Origin: Zanthoxylum bungeanum
Lineage: Eukaryota > Streptophyta > Magnoliopsida > Sapindales > Rutaceae
Assembly: GCA_019454045.1 (NCBI GenBank)
Contig: SKCR01029072.1
Span: 124,001 to 188,000, forward strand
DNA length: 64,000 bases
Direction: 5' to 3'
Notes under the pieces: generated by a model
What the model saw: only the letters and a program-made list of their open reading frames with translations
Told to the model about the DNA's origin: nothing
The model's database searches: none
In this document: piece after piece, positions 47,512 to 57,859 of the stretch
Layout of the letters: every line of letters starts with the position of its first letter
Position numbering within the stretch: the stretch's first letter is position 1
Position numbers and translations under genes: made by a program

Positions 47512-50120
47512 ATGTCGATTGTGCCTCATAAGATGCAAAAGTTCAGGGGTGAACGCCATATGTTTGCAACCTCAGATGACAATGCAATGATGAGGCAAGT
47601 TCAGGCCACTCATGCTCCTGATGGCCGCCAATTTAATGTGAAACCTCTTCTTTACATCATTGAGGACATCTTTCAGCGTGCTTCCCCTAGTGTCCCTGGC
47701 TTTGTTCAGGTATTTTAATTTCAATATTTTGTAAGTACATTGATTTTGAGTGATCATTAATATTGGGTTTGTTTGTAGGGAACAGATGCACAATTGGATG
47801 TCTTGGATGACAAAGCATTCCAATCTGACTTTTTTGACATGCTCGATCTTTTGTCATCCACCATAAACAGAATTTCCTGCGAGGTTTGCCCTGAGACCTT
47901 TTTAACATTATTTGTATTTTTTTTATTGTGGCCGAAATTGTAACAAGAAATATATTATGACAGATATCATGCAAGTGTTCTGGAAGTGGAGAAGCTCATG
48001 CAACCACATTGGGAATATTCAACATTGTCACAAGCTACTCTTGGGATGCAAAAGTGGTGCTAGCCTTGGCTGCATTTGCCTTGAACTATGGTGAATTCTG
48101 GGTGGTGGCTCAGCTGTACCCCAGCAACCAGCTTGCCAAATCAGTTGCACTTCTCAAGCAATTGCCGGAGCTACTAGAGCGTGTTGACAAATTGAAGCCA
48201 AAGTTTGAAGCTCTTGGTAACCTGATCAAAGCAATGCTAGACCTGACCAAATGCATTGTTGACTTCAAAGAGCTTCCGTCAGAGTATATTTCCGCTGATA
48301 CCCCAGAAATGATAGCTGTCTCTGCTCATATTCCCACGGCTGTTTACTGGATTATGAGGAGTATTGTGGCCTGTGCTGGTCAAATTATGGGCCTTATTGG
48401 CATGGGACATCACATTGAGTATGCTGTCACCGTCTTTTTTTTGTAAATCATTTATCAATCACTATCATTCCTTTTAAATCTCAGATTTCACGGCTGATCA
48501 TCTCAGGTATGCAGTATCAACAGCAGAGGAATGGGAGCTGTCAAGTTTAGCCCACAAGATCAACAGCATATACCACCATCTTTTGCAGCAGCTCAAACAT
48601 TGCCACCAACTTATAGGCGAGTCCCTTCCCCCCCACTCTCCAAATTAACTAGTAAATTAATTTCAAGTATATTTTATAATGATCTTTGTGTGTTGCAGAT
48701 GACAAAAGGCAAATTGAAGCATATCAAGCACTTGTGCGACTCATGGAAGCACCCCACATTGATAACATGAAGGTTCTGAGGGTATTGATTTATGCTAAGG
48801 ACGATCAGCTGCCACTGGTGGAGTGTCCTACAAAGCGAAGGGTATTTGTTAATTTCCTAGTTTCATGGTCTCCGGAAGGCATTTCCTAATCACTTGTCTT
48901 AAAACAGGTTAGCATTGATGTGCTGAGGAGGAAGAATGTGCTACTACTTATTTCAGACCTCGATGTCTCCCATGAGGAGCTATTCATTCTAGACCAAATG
49001 TACAAAGAATCACGCCAGCACTCATCAAGAACAGAGAGTCAATACGAGGTGGTGTGGCTCCCAATTGTAGAGAGGTCAACACCATGGACTGAAGCAAAGC
49101 AAGATAAATTTGAGGCCCTCCAAGGAATGATGCCATGGTTCTCTGTGCACCACCCTTCATTGATTGACCCAGCAGTCATAAGATACACCAAGGAAAAGTG
49201 GTCTTTTAACAAGAAGCCCATCCTTGTTGTATTGGACCCCCAAGGAAAAGTTGTCAACCAAAACGCCTTCCACATGATGTGGATTTGGGGCAGCCTTGCT
49301 TACCCATTCACTATCACCAGGGAGGAAGCACTTTGGAAGGAAGAGGCTTGGAGAATCGAGCTGTTGGCTGATTCAGTTGATCCAGCCATCCCCGTCTGGG
49401 TATAGTTATAGTGTTACAATCATTTATTTCATTCGCAATTTCTCGTTTCCAATGATCATATTCTGCTTATTCTTCTTCTTCTTCTTCTTCTTCTGCAAAT
49501 TTCAGATTGCGGAAGAAAAGCATGTATGCTTGTATGGCGGAGAAGACTTGGAATGGATCAGAAAATTCACAGTCACACTACGGACAGTGGCACGACAAGC
49601 AGGAATTGAATTGGAGATGCTTTATGTTGGTAAGAGCAATCCTAAAGAAAAAGTCCGCAGAATCATTAACACCATCACAGTGGAGAAGCTTAGCCACACA
49701 TTGCCAGATCTCCCACTCATTTGGTTCTTCTGGGTGAGGCTAGAAAGCATGTGGCACTCTAAAATGAAATTCGGAAAAAGTGTACAAAATGATCACATTA
49801 TGCAAGAGATAGTGACAATGCTCAGCTTCGATGGGAGTGATCTAGGATGGGCTGTCATATGCAAAGGAACTGACATGGCTAAGGCCAAAGATCAAACAAT
49901 CATGCAATGCTTGAAAGATTATACACAGTGGGAGCCACAAGTACCCCCAAAGGGTTTTATTGCTGCCATGAATGATCATCTCTATGAAAACCGCCCCCCT
50001 CATCACTGCAACCGTTTGATCTTGCCAGGAGGCGCCGGCAGGATTCCAGAGAAGGTTGTTTGCGCTGAATGTGGCCGTCCGATGGAGGAGTTCATTATGT
50101 ATCGCTGCTGCATCGATTAA
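47512..50120 (+). CDS. SEO: Sieve element occlusion (SEO/SEOR) protein, seven exons, 705 aa
   Basis: Phloem P-protein of sieve elements; family members form filaments (forisomes in legumes) and help plug injured sieve tubes. Exons: 47512-47709, 47779-47883, 47964-48418, 48507-48616, 48699-48841, 48908-49399, 49506-50120; joined they give 2118 nt, open throughout. Start is the first ATG (MSIVPHKMQKFRGERHMFA). SEO_N features include FDMLDLLSSTINRISCE and CKCSGSGEAHATTLGIF (residues about 90-120) and LALAAFALNYGEFW. The middle (VDVLRRKN-like SIDVLRRKNVLLLISDLD, then KKPILVVLDPQGKVVNQNA) matches the thioredoxin-like segment. The C-terminus has the family's cysteine-rich end (HHCNRL, VVCAECGRPMEEF, YRCCID). 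Length is normal for the family. Intron 4 uses a GC donor. It appears functional; the paralogue class (SEOa, b or other) is not resolved. Confidence 0.95.
48617..48698 (+). other. SEO intron 4, non-canonical GC-AG
   Basis: Exon 4 ends CTTATAG and the intron starts GCGAGT, ending TTGCAG before ATGACAAAAGG. With this donor the frame reads LIDDKRQIEAYQ, as expected for SEO proteins. The nearest GT (four bases further on) would shift the frame into a TGA. AG|GCGAGT is close to the known consensus of GC-AG introns. Confidence 0.85.
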
Positions 50121-50340
50121 GCACGTACTTTGCTATTTTTAAGATTATGAATATATATTGGTATTGAGCATCAATAACCACTTTTCTACCTACCCTTTTA
50201 TTTTTATTTTTAAATGTAAAAAATGTCGATGGAGGAATTCACACACTTTGTTTGTCTTCCTCTATTGCATTGCATGTGTGTTTCCGGAAATATATATATC
50301 ACTACTACTACTCAATTACACTACTACTTGTTTTAATAAT

Positions 50341-50346
50341 AATAAA
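50341..50346 (+). terminator. SEO polyadenylation signal (candidate)
   Basis: AATAAA about 220 bases after the stop, preceded by T/A-rich sequence. Plant poly-A signals are loose, so other sites are possible. Confidence 0.4.
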
Positions 50347-50797
50347 ATGCTTATGAATTTTCAATAACCTCAAAAGTTTCATACAATTAATGCTTCTAGT
50401 TTATTTAAATCATTTATTTAGATTCAAAGTTTATATTTCAATTGATCATTTTCTGCAACCTGACAAACTACTAATTAATTTTATTATCCTTTTATTAATG
50501 TATTAATTATTAACAAGAAGTAAGCTATCACATTATTAAAGATTCAAATTTAATTATTTACTATTTACACCTATGATAAAAATGTACGAAATATTTTTTT
50601 AACACTATTCTCCTCGCAATATTCCAAACATACCCTAATTACAAATTTATTTTCTCTTCCTACAGAGTTTGTTCAGAATTGTATTTCTTTGTTCTTTTTT
50701 GTTTCTTAATTTGAATGTCAACAGAAAAAATAGTGACAAAAAAATACAGATAATTGATTGATTTTGTCATGTTCACTGAAAATAAAAAGATGAAATG

Positions 50798-50964
50798 CGC
50801 CCTAAGGGTTTGACTTGATGGCATAAGGTTTACGATCTTAAGTTTGAATCAAATTGTGCATTTTTATATGAATCTGGGACAGCCGGGGTTTTACCTACCC
50901 CGCTTAAACCTAGGTCTGATGGTTTGACGGTGAGATTTCTAATGTTTGAAATAAAATAAAAAAA
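50798..50964 (+). mobile_element. SINE copy 2 (tRNA-type)
   Basis: Shares CTGGGACAGCCGGGGTTTTA, CTACCCCGCTTAAAC and TGGTTTGACGGTGAGATTTC with SINE copy 1, in the same order. It retains a better B-box-like AGTTTGAATC (50841-50850) about 28 bases after an A-box-like TTGACTTGATGGC, and ends in an A-rich tail (ATAAAATAAAAAAA). No clear TSD found. It lies about 680 bp downstream of the SEO stop, same orientation as the gene. Confidence 0.65.
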
Positions 50965-51066
50965 CATCAATTGCATCAAATAGAAAACTAGCTCGAAGAT
51001 ATATATTGCTGAAGTTCAATGAATAGAATTATTCATTTATCATTTTAATTTACGAAGGTAAGGATT

Positions 51067-51397
51067 TGTTGAAGACAGCAAGGTTGCATGAACCATGCAG
51101 GAAACCACCAAACCAGCCGAAAGTTGAAAGGACTTCCACCGAAAGCTTGATTGCAAGTTTGATTGCAAATGGCAAACTGTCAAAAACGTGTGCTACAGTG
51201 CACACGTTTTTTACAGTATAAATTTGAGCTTTGAGGACCATTTTCAATCATCCCAGAAGTGTGAGAGTAGAGTGTAAAGAGAGTGTTTGAGAGTTTTTTG
51301 TAAAGCATTGAAGTTGCTTTGTAATTCTTTTGTGAGTAATATAAAAGAAGAGTTTTCTCTCATTTTCTCCTCCATTCGTGTGAGTTTAATCACAACA
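51067..51397 (+). repeat. Element F 5' LTR
   Basis: 331 bp bounded by TGTTG and CAACA (perfect 5-bp inverted ends). It contains a palindromic GTGTGC...GCACAC motif (AACGTGTGCTACAGTGCACACGTT-like, about 51185-51210) just before TTACAGTATAAATTTGAGC, where GTATAAATTT (around 51216) is a likely TATA box. There is no second copy in the window, so the ends rest on the PBS and TG/CA rule. Confidence 0.75.
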
Positions 51398-51399
51398 AG

Positions 51400-51411
51400 T
51401 GGTATCAAAGC
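51400..51411 (+). other. Element F primer-binding site
   Basis: TGGTATCAAAGC, one base different from the standard TGGTATCAGAGC, two bases inside the LTR end. Confidence 0.8.
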
Positions 51412-51668
51412 TACGGTTCCACGGAGGGATCCCGAAACTCGGTAACGGAGATTCGGTTCGGAAAGTCGATTCCGACAAAAGTTGTCAAAATCGATTTTGA
51501 GCATACCATCGGACTTTTCACGGCGAGACGAGCACGATGGTATTTTCCGGCGATCTATCGGAGGTCAGACGGAGCTTCACGCGCCGCACTCGCCGGTCAG
51601 AGGCTTCCTCACGCGCCAACCACGCGCACACGCTCCGCACGCGCTCTGGAGGTTGAAGACGACGCCAC

Positions 51669-51985
51669 GTCAGCGCCTAGTCAGCGCCACGTCAGCGCCC
51701 AGTCAGCGACACGTCAGCGCACAGTCAGCAGCCCAGTCAGCAGCCCAGTCAGCGCCACGTGTCAGCCACGACAGCGGTGCTGGTAATTTTCAGATAGGTC
51801 CCTGAACTTTCTGGAAATTACAATTTAGCCCTTATACTTTCGAAAATTTACAATTTAGTCCCTGAAATTTTTGTAAATTGCAATTTAGTCCCTGAACTTT
51901 TCCGTAATTTCATTTTGTCCCCTGTACTTTCGGAAATTGCAATTTGACCCCTGTAATTTCTGAAATTTGCAAATTGGTCCATGTG
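51669..51985 (+). repeat. Two leader repeat blocks of element F
   Basis: Block 1 (51669-51770): about nine short units alternating CCACGTCAGCG and CCAGTCAGCR. Block 2 (51795-51985): five units of about 38 bp with core CTGAACTTTCGGAAATTRCA followed by ATTTAGTCC. The 107-codon ORF over block 1 is repeat-driven. Confidence 0.8.
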
Positions 51986-52080
51986 TCGGATTTTGACAAA
52001 CGAATTGTCATTTCCACCATTTTCGACCGTTCCGGACGCAACGGTGAGGTCCGTTTTTTGAAATTCTGTCTAGAATTTTT

Positions 52081-55000
52081 GTGATGGAAGGGGGCAACGG
52101 AAAAATGGTTCTGTTAACCAGTACCAATTATTTCACATGGAGAGGAATGATGAAAGACCTTTTGTATGTGAAGGACTATGATGGATCGGTATTTCTGGAA
52201 GAGAAACCAGCAGGAATGACCGATGAGAAGTGGGCTAATCTTCACCAGAAAACATGCAGTACTATTCGTCAGTGGATCGACGATAGTATCGTCAACCATG
52301 TCAGTGAAGATGCAAATGCACGTGTTTTATGGAGAAAGCTGGAGGAGCTTTTCCGAGCAAAGACTGGCAACAACAAGTTGTACTACATCGAGAAGATGAT
52401 GGGTTTGAAATACCAGGAAGGTACAGCTGTGGCGGACCATATCAACGATTTCCTCGGAACCATGAAGGAATTGTCTGGATTGGGTATAGACTTCGGTGAT
52501 GAGGTAAATGGCTTAATACTCCTTAATACGTTACCAGAATCTTGGGAAACTTTCAGATCTACGGTGATCAATTCAGCCGCAGATGGGAAAGTCACTATGG
52601 AGATGGCAAAAACCAGGATCTTCGAGGAAGAAAAGAGGACGAGAATGCATGAATCAGCATCAACCTCAACCTCAGAAGCTCTAGTGACAGAGAAGAACAC
52701 CAGAAGGGGGAGGAGTAAAAGTCGAGGCCCAGGGAGATCAGACAAGAACCGAGGGAAATCAAGAACGAGAGATATTGAGTGTTATCACTGCAAGAAGAAA
52801 GGCCATATGAAGCGGGATTGTTACAAACTAAAGAACGAGCAGTCCATGAGAGATGGTGACTCTAACCAAGAAAAAGTTGCTACTACCACCGAGAAAACCT
52901 CCAAAGAATTTCATATTATATATGAAGAAGATGTTGTGAATCTTGCCAGCCACGAGACCAGTTGGGTGATAGATAGTGGTGCATCCATACACGCCACATC
53001 TCGCAGAGACTTCTTTTCATCTTACACACCAGGGGACTACGGTGCTGTAAGGATGGGGAATGACGGACAGTCCAAAGTCGTCGGTATTGGAGACATCTGC
53101 CTTGAAACAGAGAACGGGACAAGGCTAGTGTTGAAGGGAGTCAAGCACATCCCTGACATCCGGTTAAACCTGATCTCAACAGGCAAGCTGGATGATGAAG
53201 GTTTCTGCAGCACCTTTAGTGACGGATGCTGGAAGCTCACTAAAGGGTCAATGGTCGTGGCACGAGGTAAGAAAGATTCAACTCTGTATTTGATGCATGC
53301 TAAGCTTTCAAATAGTAGCATAAATACAGTCAACAGCAATGAGGCAGCCGAGCTATGGCATAAAAAGCTCGGTCACATGAGCCAAACAGGGATGGAGATA
53401 CTACGCAGGCGGAATGTTCTTCCCGAATTGAAGAACTCACACTTACGGAAGTGTGAACACTGCATGGCTGGAAAGCAGAACAGGGTATCCTTCCAGAGTT
53501 CCCCGCCTCAACGGAAATAGGAGGTACTAGATCTCATACATTCAGATGTATGTGGTCCGATGCAGACACGAACACTCGGAGGGTCACTGTATTTTGTGAC
53601 ATTCATTGATGATCATTCAAGGAAGACCTGGGCATACACCTTGAAGAGAAAAGATCAAGTGCTGGGAGTGTTCAAAGAGTTTCATGCTCTGGTGGAGAGA
53701 GAAACCGGCAAGAAACTGAAGTGCATCAGAACAGATAATAGTGGAGAATACAAAGGTCCGTTTGATCAGTACTGCAAGACGTAAGGAATCCAACATCAAA
53801 CGACACCTCCGAAGACACCTCAGCTGAATGGTCTAGCTGAGAGGATGAACAGAACCTTGTGCGAGAGGATCAGAAGCTTGCTGTCACAAGCCAAACTGCC
53901 GAAGACATTCTGGGGGGAGGCACTCAACACAGCAGTACATGTTTTGAACATGTCCCCAGCAGTCGCACTGAAAGGTAATGTTCCTAACCAAGCTTGGACA
54001 GGTAAAGAAGTGTCATACGAACACTTACATGCCCTTGGGTGCAAAGCTTTTGTACACATCCCAAAAGACGAGAGAAAGACGCGACAGTGTGTCTTTATTG
54101 GCTATGGTCAGGATGATTTCGGCTACAACTGTATGATCCTGTGGAGAAGAAGATTGTCAGAAGCCGAGATGTTGTCTTTGTTGAAGACCACACCATAGAA
54201 GATATCCGAAAGGAGATGAAGACAATGCCCCAACAATACAGAGATGTGAATCCAGAACCTCACACACCGGTGCCAGTACGAGTTGAAGATGAGGTTCCCA
54301 GACAGGAGGGTCAGGTGATGAAGCTCCCAGAGATGATGATCATGATCAACCACCAGTACCAGAAGCTGCACCAACAGTTCCACAGAGAAGATCTGACAGA
54401 GAGAGGCGACCTTCAACCAGATACTCTGCATATGAGTATGTGTTGCTTACTGAAGGGGGAGAACCCGAGAGCTACAAGGAGGCTTTGGAAACAGAGGACA
54501 TAGAAAAGTGGGAGGAAGCTATGCAGGATGAGATGAAATCGCTGCATGAAAATCACACTTTTGAGTTGGTGAATTTGCCAAGAGGCAAACGGGATTTGAA
54601 TAACAAATGGGTGTACAGGGTGAAGCAACAGGAGCATACTTCACAACCCCGGTACAAAGCCAGACTAGTTGTCAAGGGATTCAATCAGAGGAAAGGCACT
54701 GACTTCGATGAAATCTTCTCTCCAGTTGTGAAGATGTCATCTATCAGAGTGGTGCTCAGCTTAGCAGCAAGCCTCGACCTGGAAGTTGAGCAGATGGATG
54801 TCAAGACCGCATTTCTTCACGGAGATCTGGAAGAAGAAATTTACATGGAGCAACCAGAAGGCTTCAGAGTCAGCGGGAAAGAGGACTATGTGTGCAGACT
54901 CAGGAAAAGCCTCTACGGGTTGAAACAGGCACCGAGACAGTGGTACATGAAGTTTGAGTCAGTTATGGGGGAGCAGGGATACAAGAAGACTACTTCAGAC

Positions 55001-56029
55001 CATTGTGTTTTCGTTCAGAAGTTTTCTGACGATGACTTTATCATCTTACTGTTATATGTAGATGATATGTTGATTGTTGGCCGGAATCAATCGAGGATTG
55101 ATAATTTGAAGCAGCAACTGAGTAAGTCTTTTGAGATGAAAGACTTGGGGCCAGCTAAGCAGATTCTTGGCATCAGGATCGGACGTGATCGTAAAGCCAA
55201 GAAGTTATACTTGTCACAGGAGGAATACATCGAGAAGGTACTTCAGAGATTCCAGATGGACAAGGCTAAAGCGGTTAGAACTCCTCTTGCTACCCACTTT
55301 AGATTAAGTACGCATCAGAGTCCCTCTACTGAGACAGGGAAGGAGGAAATGAAACAGATTCCATACACCTCAGCAGTGGGAAGTCTAATGTATGCCATGG
55401 TGTGCACGAGGCCAGACTTAGCACATGCAGTTGGATTGGTCAGCCGGTTTATGTCAAACCCAGGAAAAGAACACTGGAACGTCGTCAAATGGATTATGCG
55501 GTATCTTCGAGGCACTTCCAAGATGAGGTTATGTTTTGGAAGCAGTGACAAGCCAGTGTTGATAGGCTACACGGATTCAGACATGGCAGGAGATTTGGAT
55601 ACCCGAAAGTCTACTTCGGGGTATCTGATTACTCTCTCAGGAGGAGCTGTGGCATGGCAGTCGAGGTTGCAGAGATGTGTTGCATTTTCTACAACAGAGG
55701 CAGAATTCATTGCAATGACAGAAGCTTGCAAGGAATTATTGTGGATGAAGACATTCGTCCAGGAATTGGGTTTCAAGCAGGAGAAGTACAGTTTGTACTG
55801 CGATAGTCAGAGTGCTATCTATCTCGGAAAGAACTCGACATTTCATTCGAGGTCAAAACATATCGATGCGAGGTATCACTGGATACGGGACGTCCTGAGC
55901 TCAAGGCTGATAGAACTCAGGAAAATCCACACCGACGACAACGGTGCTGATATGTTCACGAAAGTCTTACCAAAGGAAAAGCTTGAAATCTGTCGTGCCA
56001 TAGCCGGGATGACAAAACTCTCCACATAG
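52081..56029 (+). pseudogene. Element F gag-pol polyprotein, two stops and two frameshifts (copia)
   Basis: Start at GTG/ATG near 52081-52084 (MEGGNGKMVLLTSTNYF). Gag with YFTWRGMM, zinc knuckle CYHCKKKGHMKRDC (about 52780), protease WVIDSGASIHAT (about 52965) and the pre-integrase LWHKKLGHM run open to an in-frame TAG at 53518. The integrase core (IHSDVCGPM, RTDNSGEY) continues in frame to an in-frame TAA at 53782; after it PQLNGLAERMNRT is still in frame. A frameshift near 54125 and another near 54440 follow. RT-RNase H then stays open for 529 codons (54440-56029) with QMDVKTAFLHGDL, YGLKQAPRQW, YVDDMLIVG, GYTDSDMAGD, EAEFIAM and YCDSQSAIYL. Active-site residues visible in each domain are intact. 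Few lesions suggest recent loss of function. Confidence 0.92.
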
Positions 56030-56491
56030 TCAGAGTGGGGAGAATCAGAGAACTACGTGTAGGACAACAGGACCTGGGCGACGCCGTTTCTAGGCTCGCG
56101 GCACTAGTTGGGAAATACTAAATAATATGGAGTCGCCACCCGGTGTGAACCGGGACAAAGATTTAAGGCCGCACTCACCCCTCGCAAGGGAAGACCTCAA
56201 ACCGTTGGGTTCGGAATGGTCCCTTACTCATGTCACTTGTAATGAAAGGATTTATGTAATAATTTAATCGAGCTTAAGCAACACTTATTTCCAAGAGTAT
56301 CATGCTTCTAAATTTTCATAAACAAAATAAAACTTATGTACACATTTCACATATATCTTACATTTAAAATTGCATGCTTAACATATTATCAAAATAGCAA
56401 CGAACATACAACTTTATTTGCATATTACATTCAGGAAAACACAAGCACGAATATTAACCATACAAGCACACACATGGGCACTTTTCCAAGG

Positions 56492-56583
56492 GGTACGTGG
56501 AATTGTATCCCAAGTACAGACCGCACTACCGTCCATTCGGAATCGGCTACGGAATTTACGTCTGGGTTTCCATCCGATATACC
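56492..56583 (+). repeat. 95-bp module, copy 6
   Basis: Bounded by GGTA and TACC, flanked by CAAG on both sides (CAAGGGGTACG and TATACCGCAAG). Nearly identical to copy 4 in D at the same relative position. Confidence 0.82.
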
Positions 56584-56724
56584 GCAAGAAAATAATACTC
56601 AAATGTTATCACGGCATAAGAATATGAATTGTAATACATTAACATATTTGCATTCATGCATGTGGGGATAGCTACTAGGAAAACTATGCATGAAATCTAA
56701 TGAAGAGGACTCAATTCAGTGGGT

Positions 56725-57180
56725 GCGCGTTCGTGTAGCGTTCGTAAACGCGTTCGAACGGTAAACAGAAGGTTCACGTTCGTGTAGCGTCCGAGAACGC
56801 GTTCGAACGGAACCAGACCTGATGCATTATGAAACTAAGAAAGTGCGTGGGCGTTCGTATAGCGTTCGTAAACGCGTTCGCACGGTAAACAGAAGGTTCG
56901 CGTTCGTATGGCGTTTGATAACACGTTCGAACGGAAATGAAACAGAATGTTCTCGTTCATATGACGTTTGTTAACGCGTTCGAACGGAAATGAAACAGAA
57001 TGCTCACGTTCGTATGGCGTTTGTTAACGCGTTCGAACGGAAATGAAACAGAATGCTCACGTTCGTATGGCGTTTGTTAACGCGTTCGAACATAAGCGAG
57101 ACCTGATGCATGACAAGGCAAGATACATGCGCGTTCGAGTTGCGTTCGTAAACGCGTTCGAACGGGAACAGACCTGATGC
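56725..57180 (+). repeat. Tandem array with CGTTCGAACG palindrome (second D-family LTR)
   Basis: About eight copies of the roughly 53-bp unit, against about five in D. Most keep CGCGTTCGAACGG. Copy-number difference between two LTRs of one family shows the array expands or contracts. Confidence 0.85.
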
Positions 57181-57224
57181 ATGAAATGGGACGCAATACA
57201 TAGACGACAAAATAAAGGGGGGGC

Positions 57225-57680
57225 GCGGCGAAGTACTGCCGTAAAGATGGCATTTTGGGGCTCTTGATCTCTCAAAGAAATGACCTTTAGACCAACATAC
57301 TAAGCCCATGCGCTCGACTGAATCATGCATACATAGAATGAAAAGCAATAATATTAAACATAGTGTGCCCGATTGAACGTATCTTGTATCCAACCGAACA
57401 CACATCAACCGGCACGGCAAAGCCTCGTGGTAACGGGCTTTAGCCCATCCCCATAGGGGATCTCACATCGCACTTACTAAGCCCATGCGCTCGGTTGAAT
57501 CATGCATACGAAAATAAAGACAATCATATCAAACTAAGTATGTCCGATTGAACGTATTTCGCATTCGACCGAACACACATCAATCGGTGCGACAAAGCAT
57601 CGTGGTGAAGGATTTTAACCCTCCAATTAGGGAACCTTTCATCGCACTTACTAAGCCCATGCACTCGATCGTATCATGGG
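57225..57680 (+). repeat. Long tandem repeat (about 180 bp unit, second D-family LTR)
   Basis: Same 2.5-copy organisation as 33240-33720, with GGCGCGGCGAAG, GGCACGGCAAAG and GGTGCGACAAAG starting the three units. Confidence 0.75.
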
Positions 57681-57763
57681 ATTAAACAACATGCAGAATT
57701 TAAATGACAAGAATTAAATAAACCAAAGCAACTCAAAACAAGAGGAGGTGCCGTTTTACTCAA

Positions 57764-57859
57764 GTGGTACGTGGAGTTGTGTCCCAAGTACAGACCGCAC
57801 TACTGTCCATTCGGATTCGGCTACGGAATTTACGTATGGGTTTCCATCCTATATACCAC
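57764..57859 (+). repeat. 95-bp module, copy 7
   Basis: 96 bp with perfect ends GTGGTA (57764-57769) and TACCAC (57854-57859), flanked by CAA on the left and AAG on the right. Matches copy 5. Confidence 0.82.

Larger units (their letters stand above)
51067..56057 (+). mobile_element. Element F: Ty1/copia element with short LTR, 3' LTR lost
   Basis: 5' LTR 51067-51397, PBS 51400-51411, repeat-rich leader, gag-pol 52081-56029, then 28 bp including a PPT-like AGAGTGGGGAGAATC. There a D-family LTR begins (56058), and beyond that LTR no F sequence returns. So the 3' LTR was removed, with the D-family LTR at one breakpoint. The coding region is the best preserved of the window's retroelements. The short LTR and the Gag/Pol wording resemble the Tork/TNT1 group. 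Confidence 0.9.

Noticed and set aside
47912..48094. Forward ORF overlapping SEO exon 3 in another frame
   Set aside because: Shadow of intron 2/exon 3; the SEO frame explains the region.
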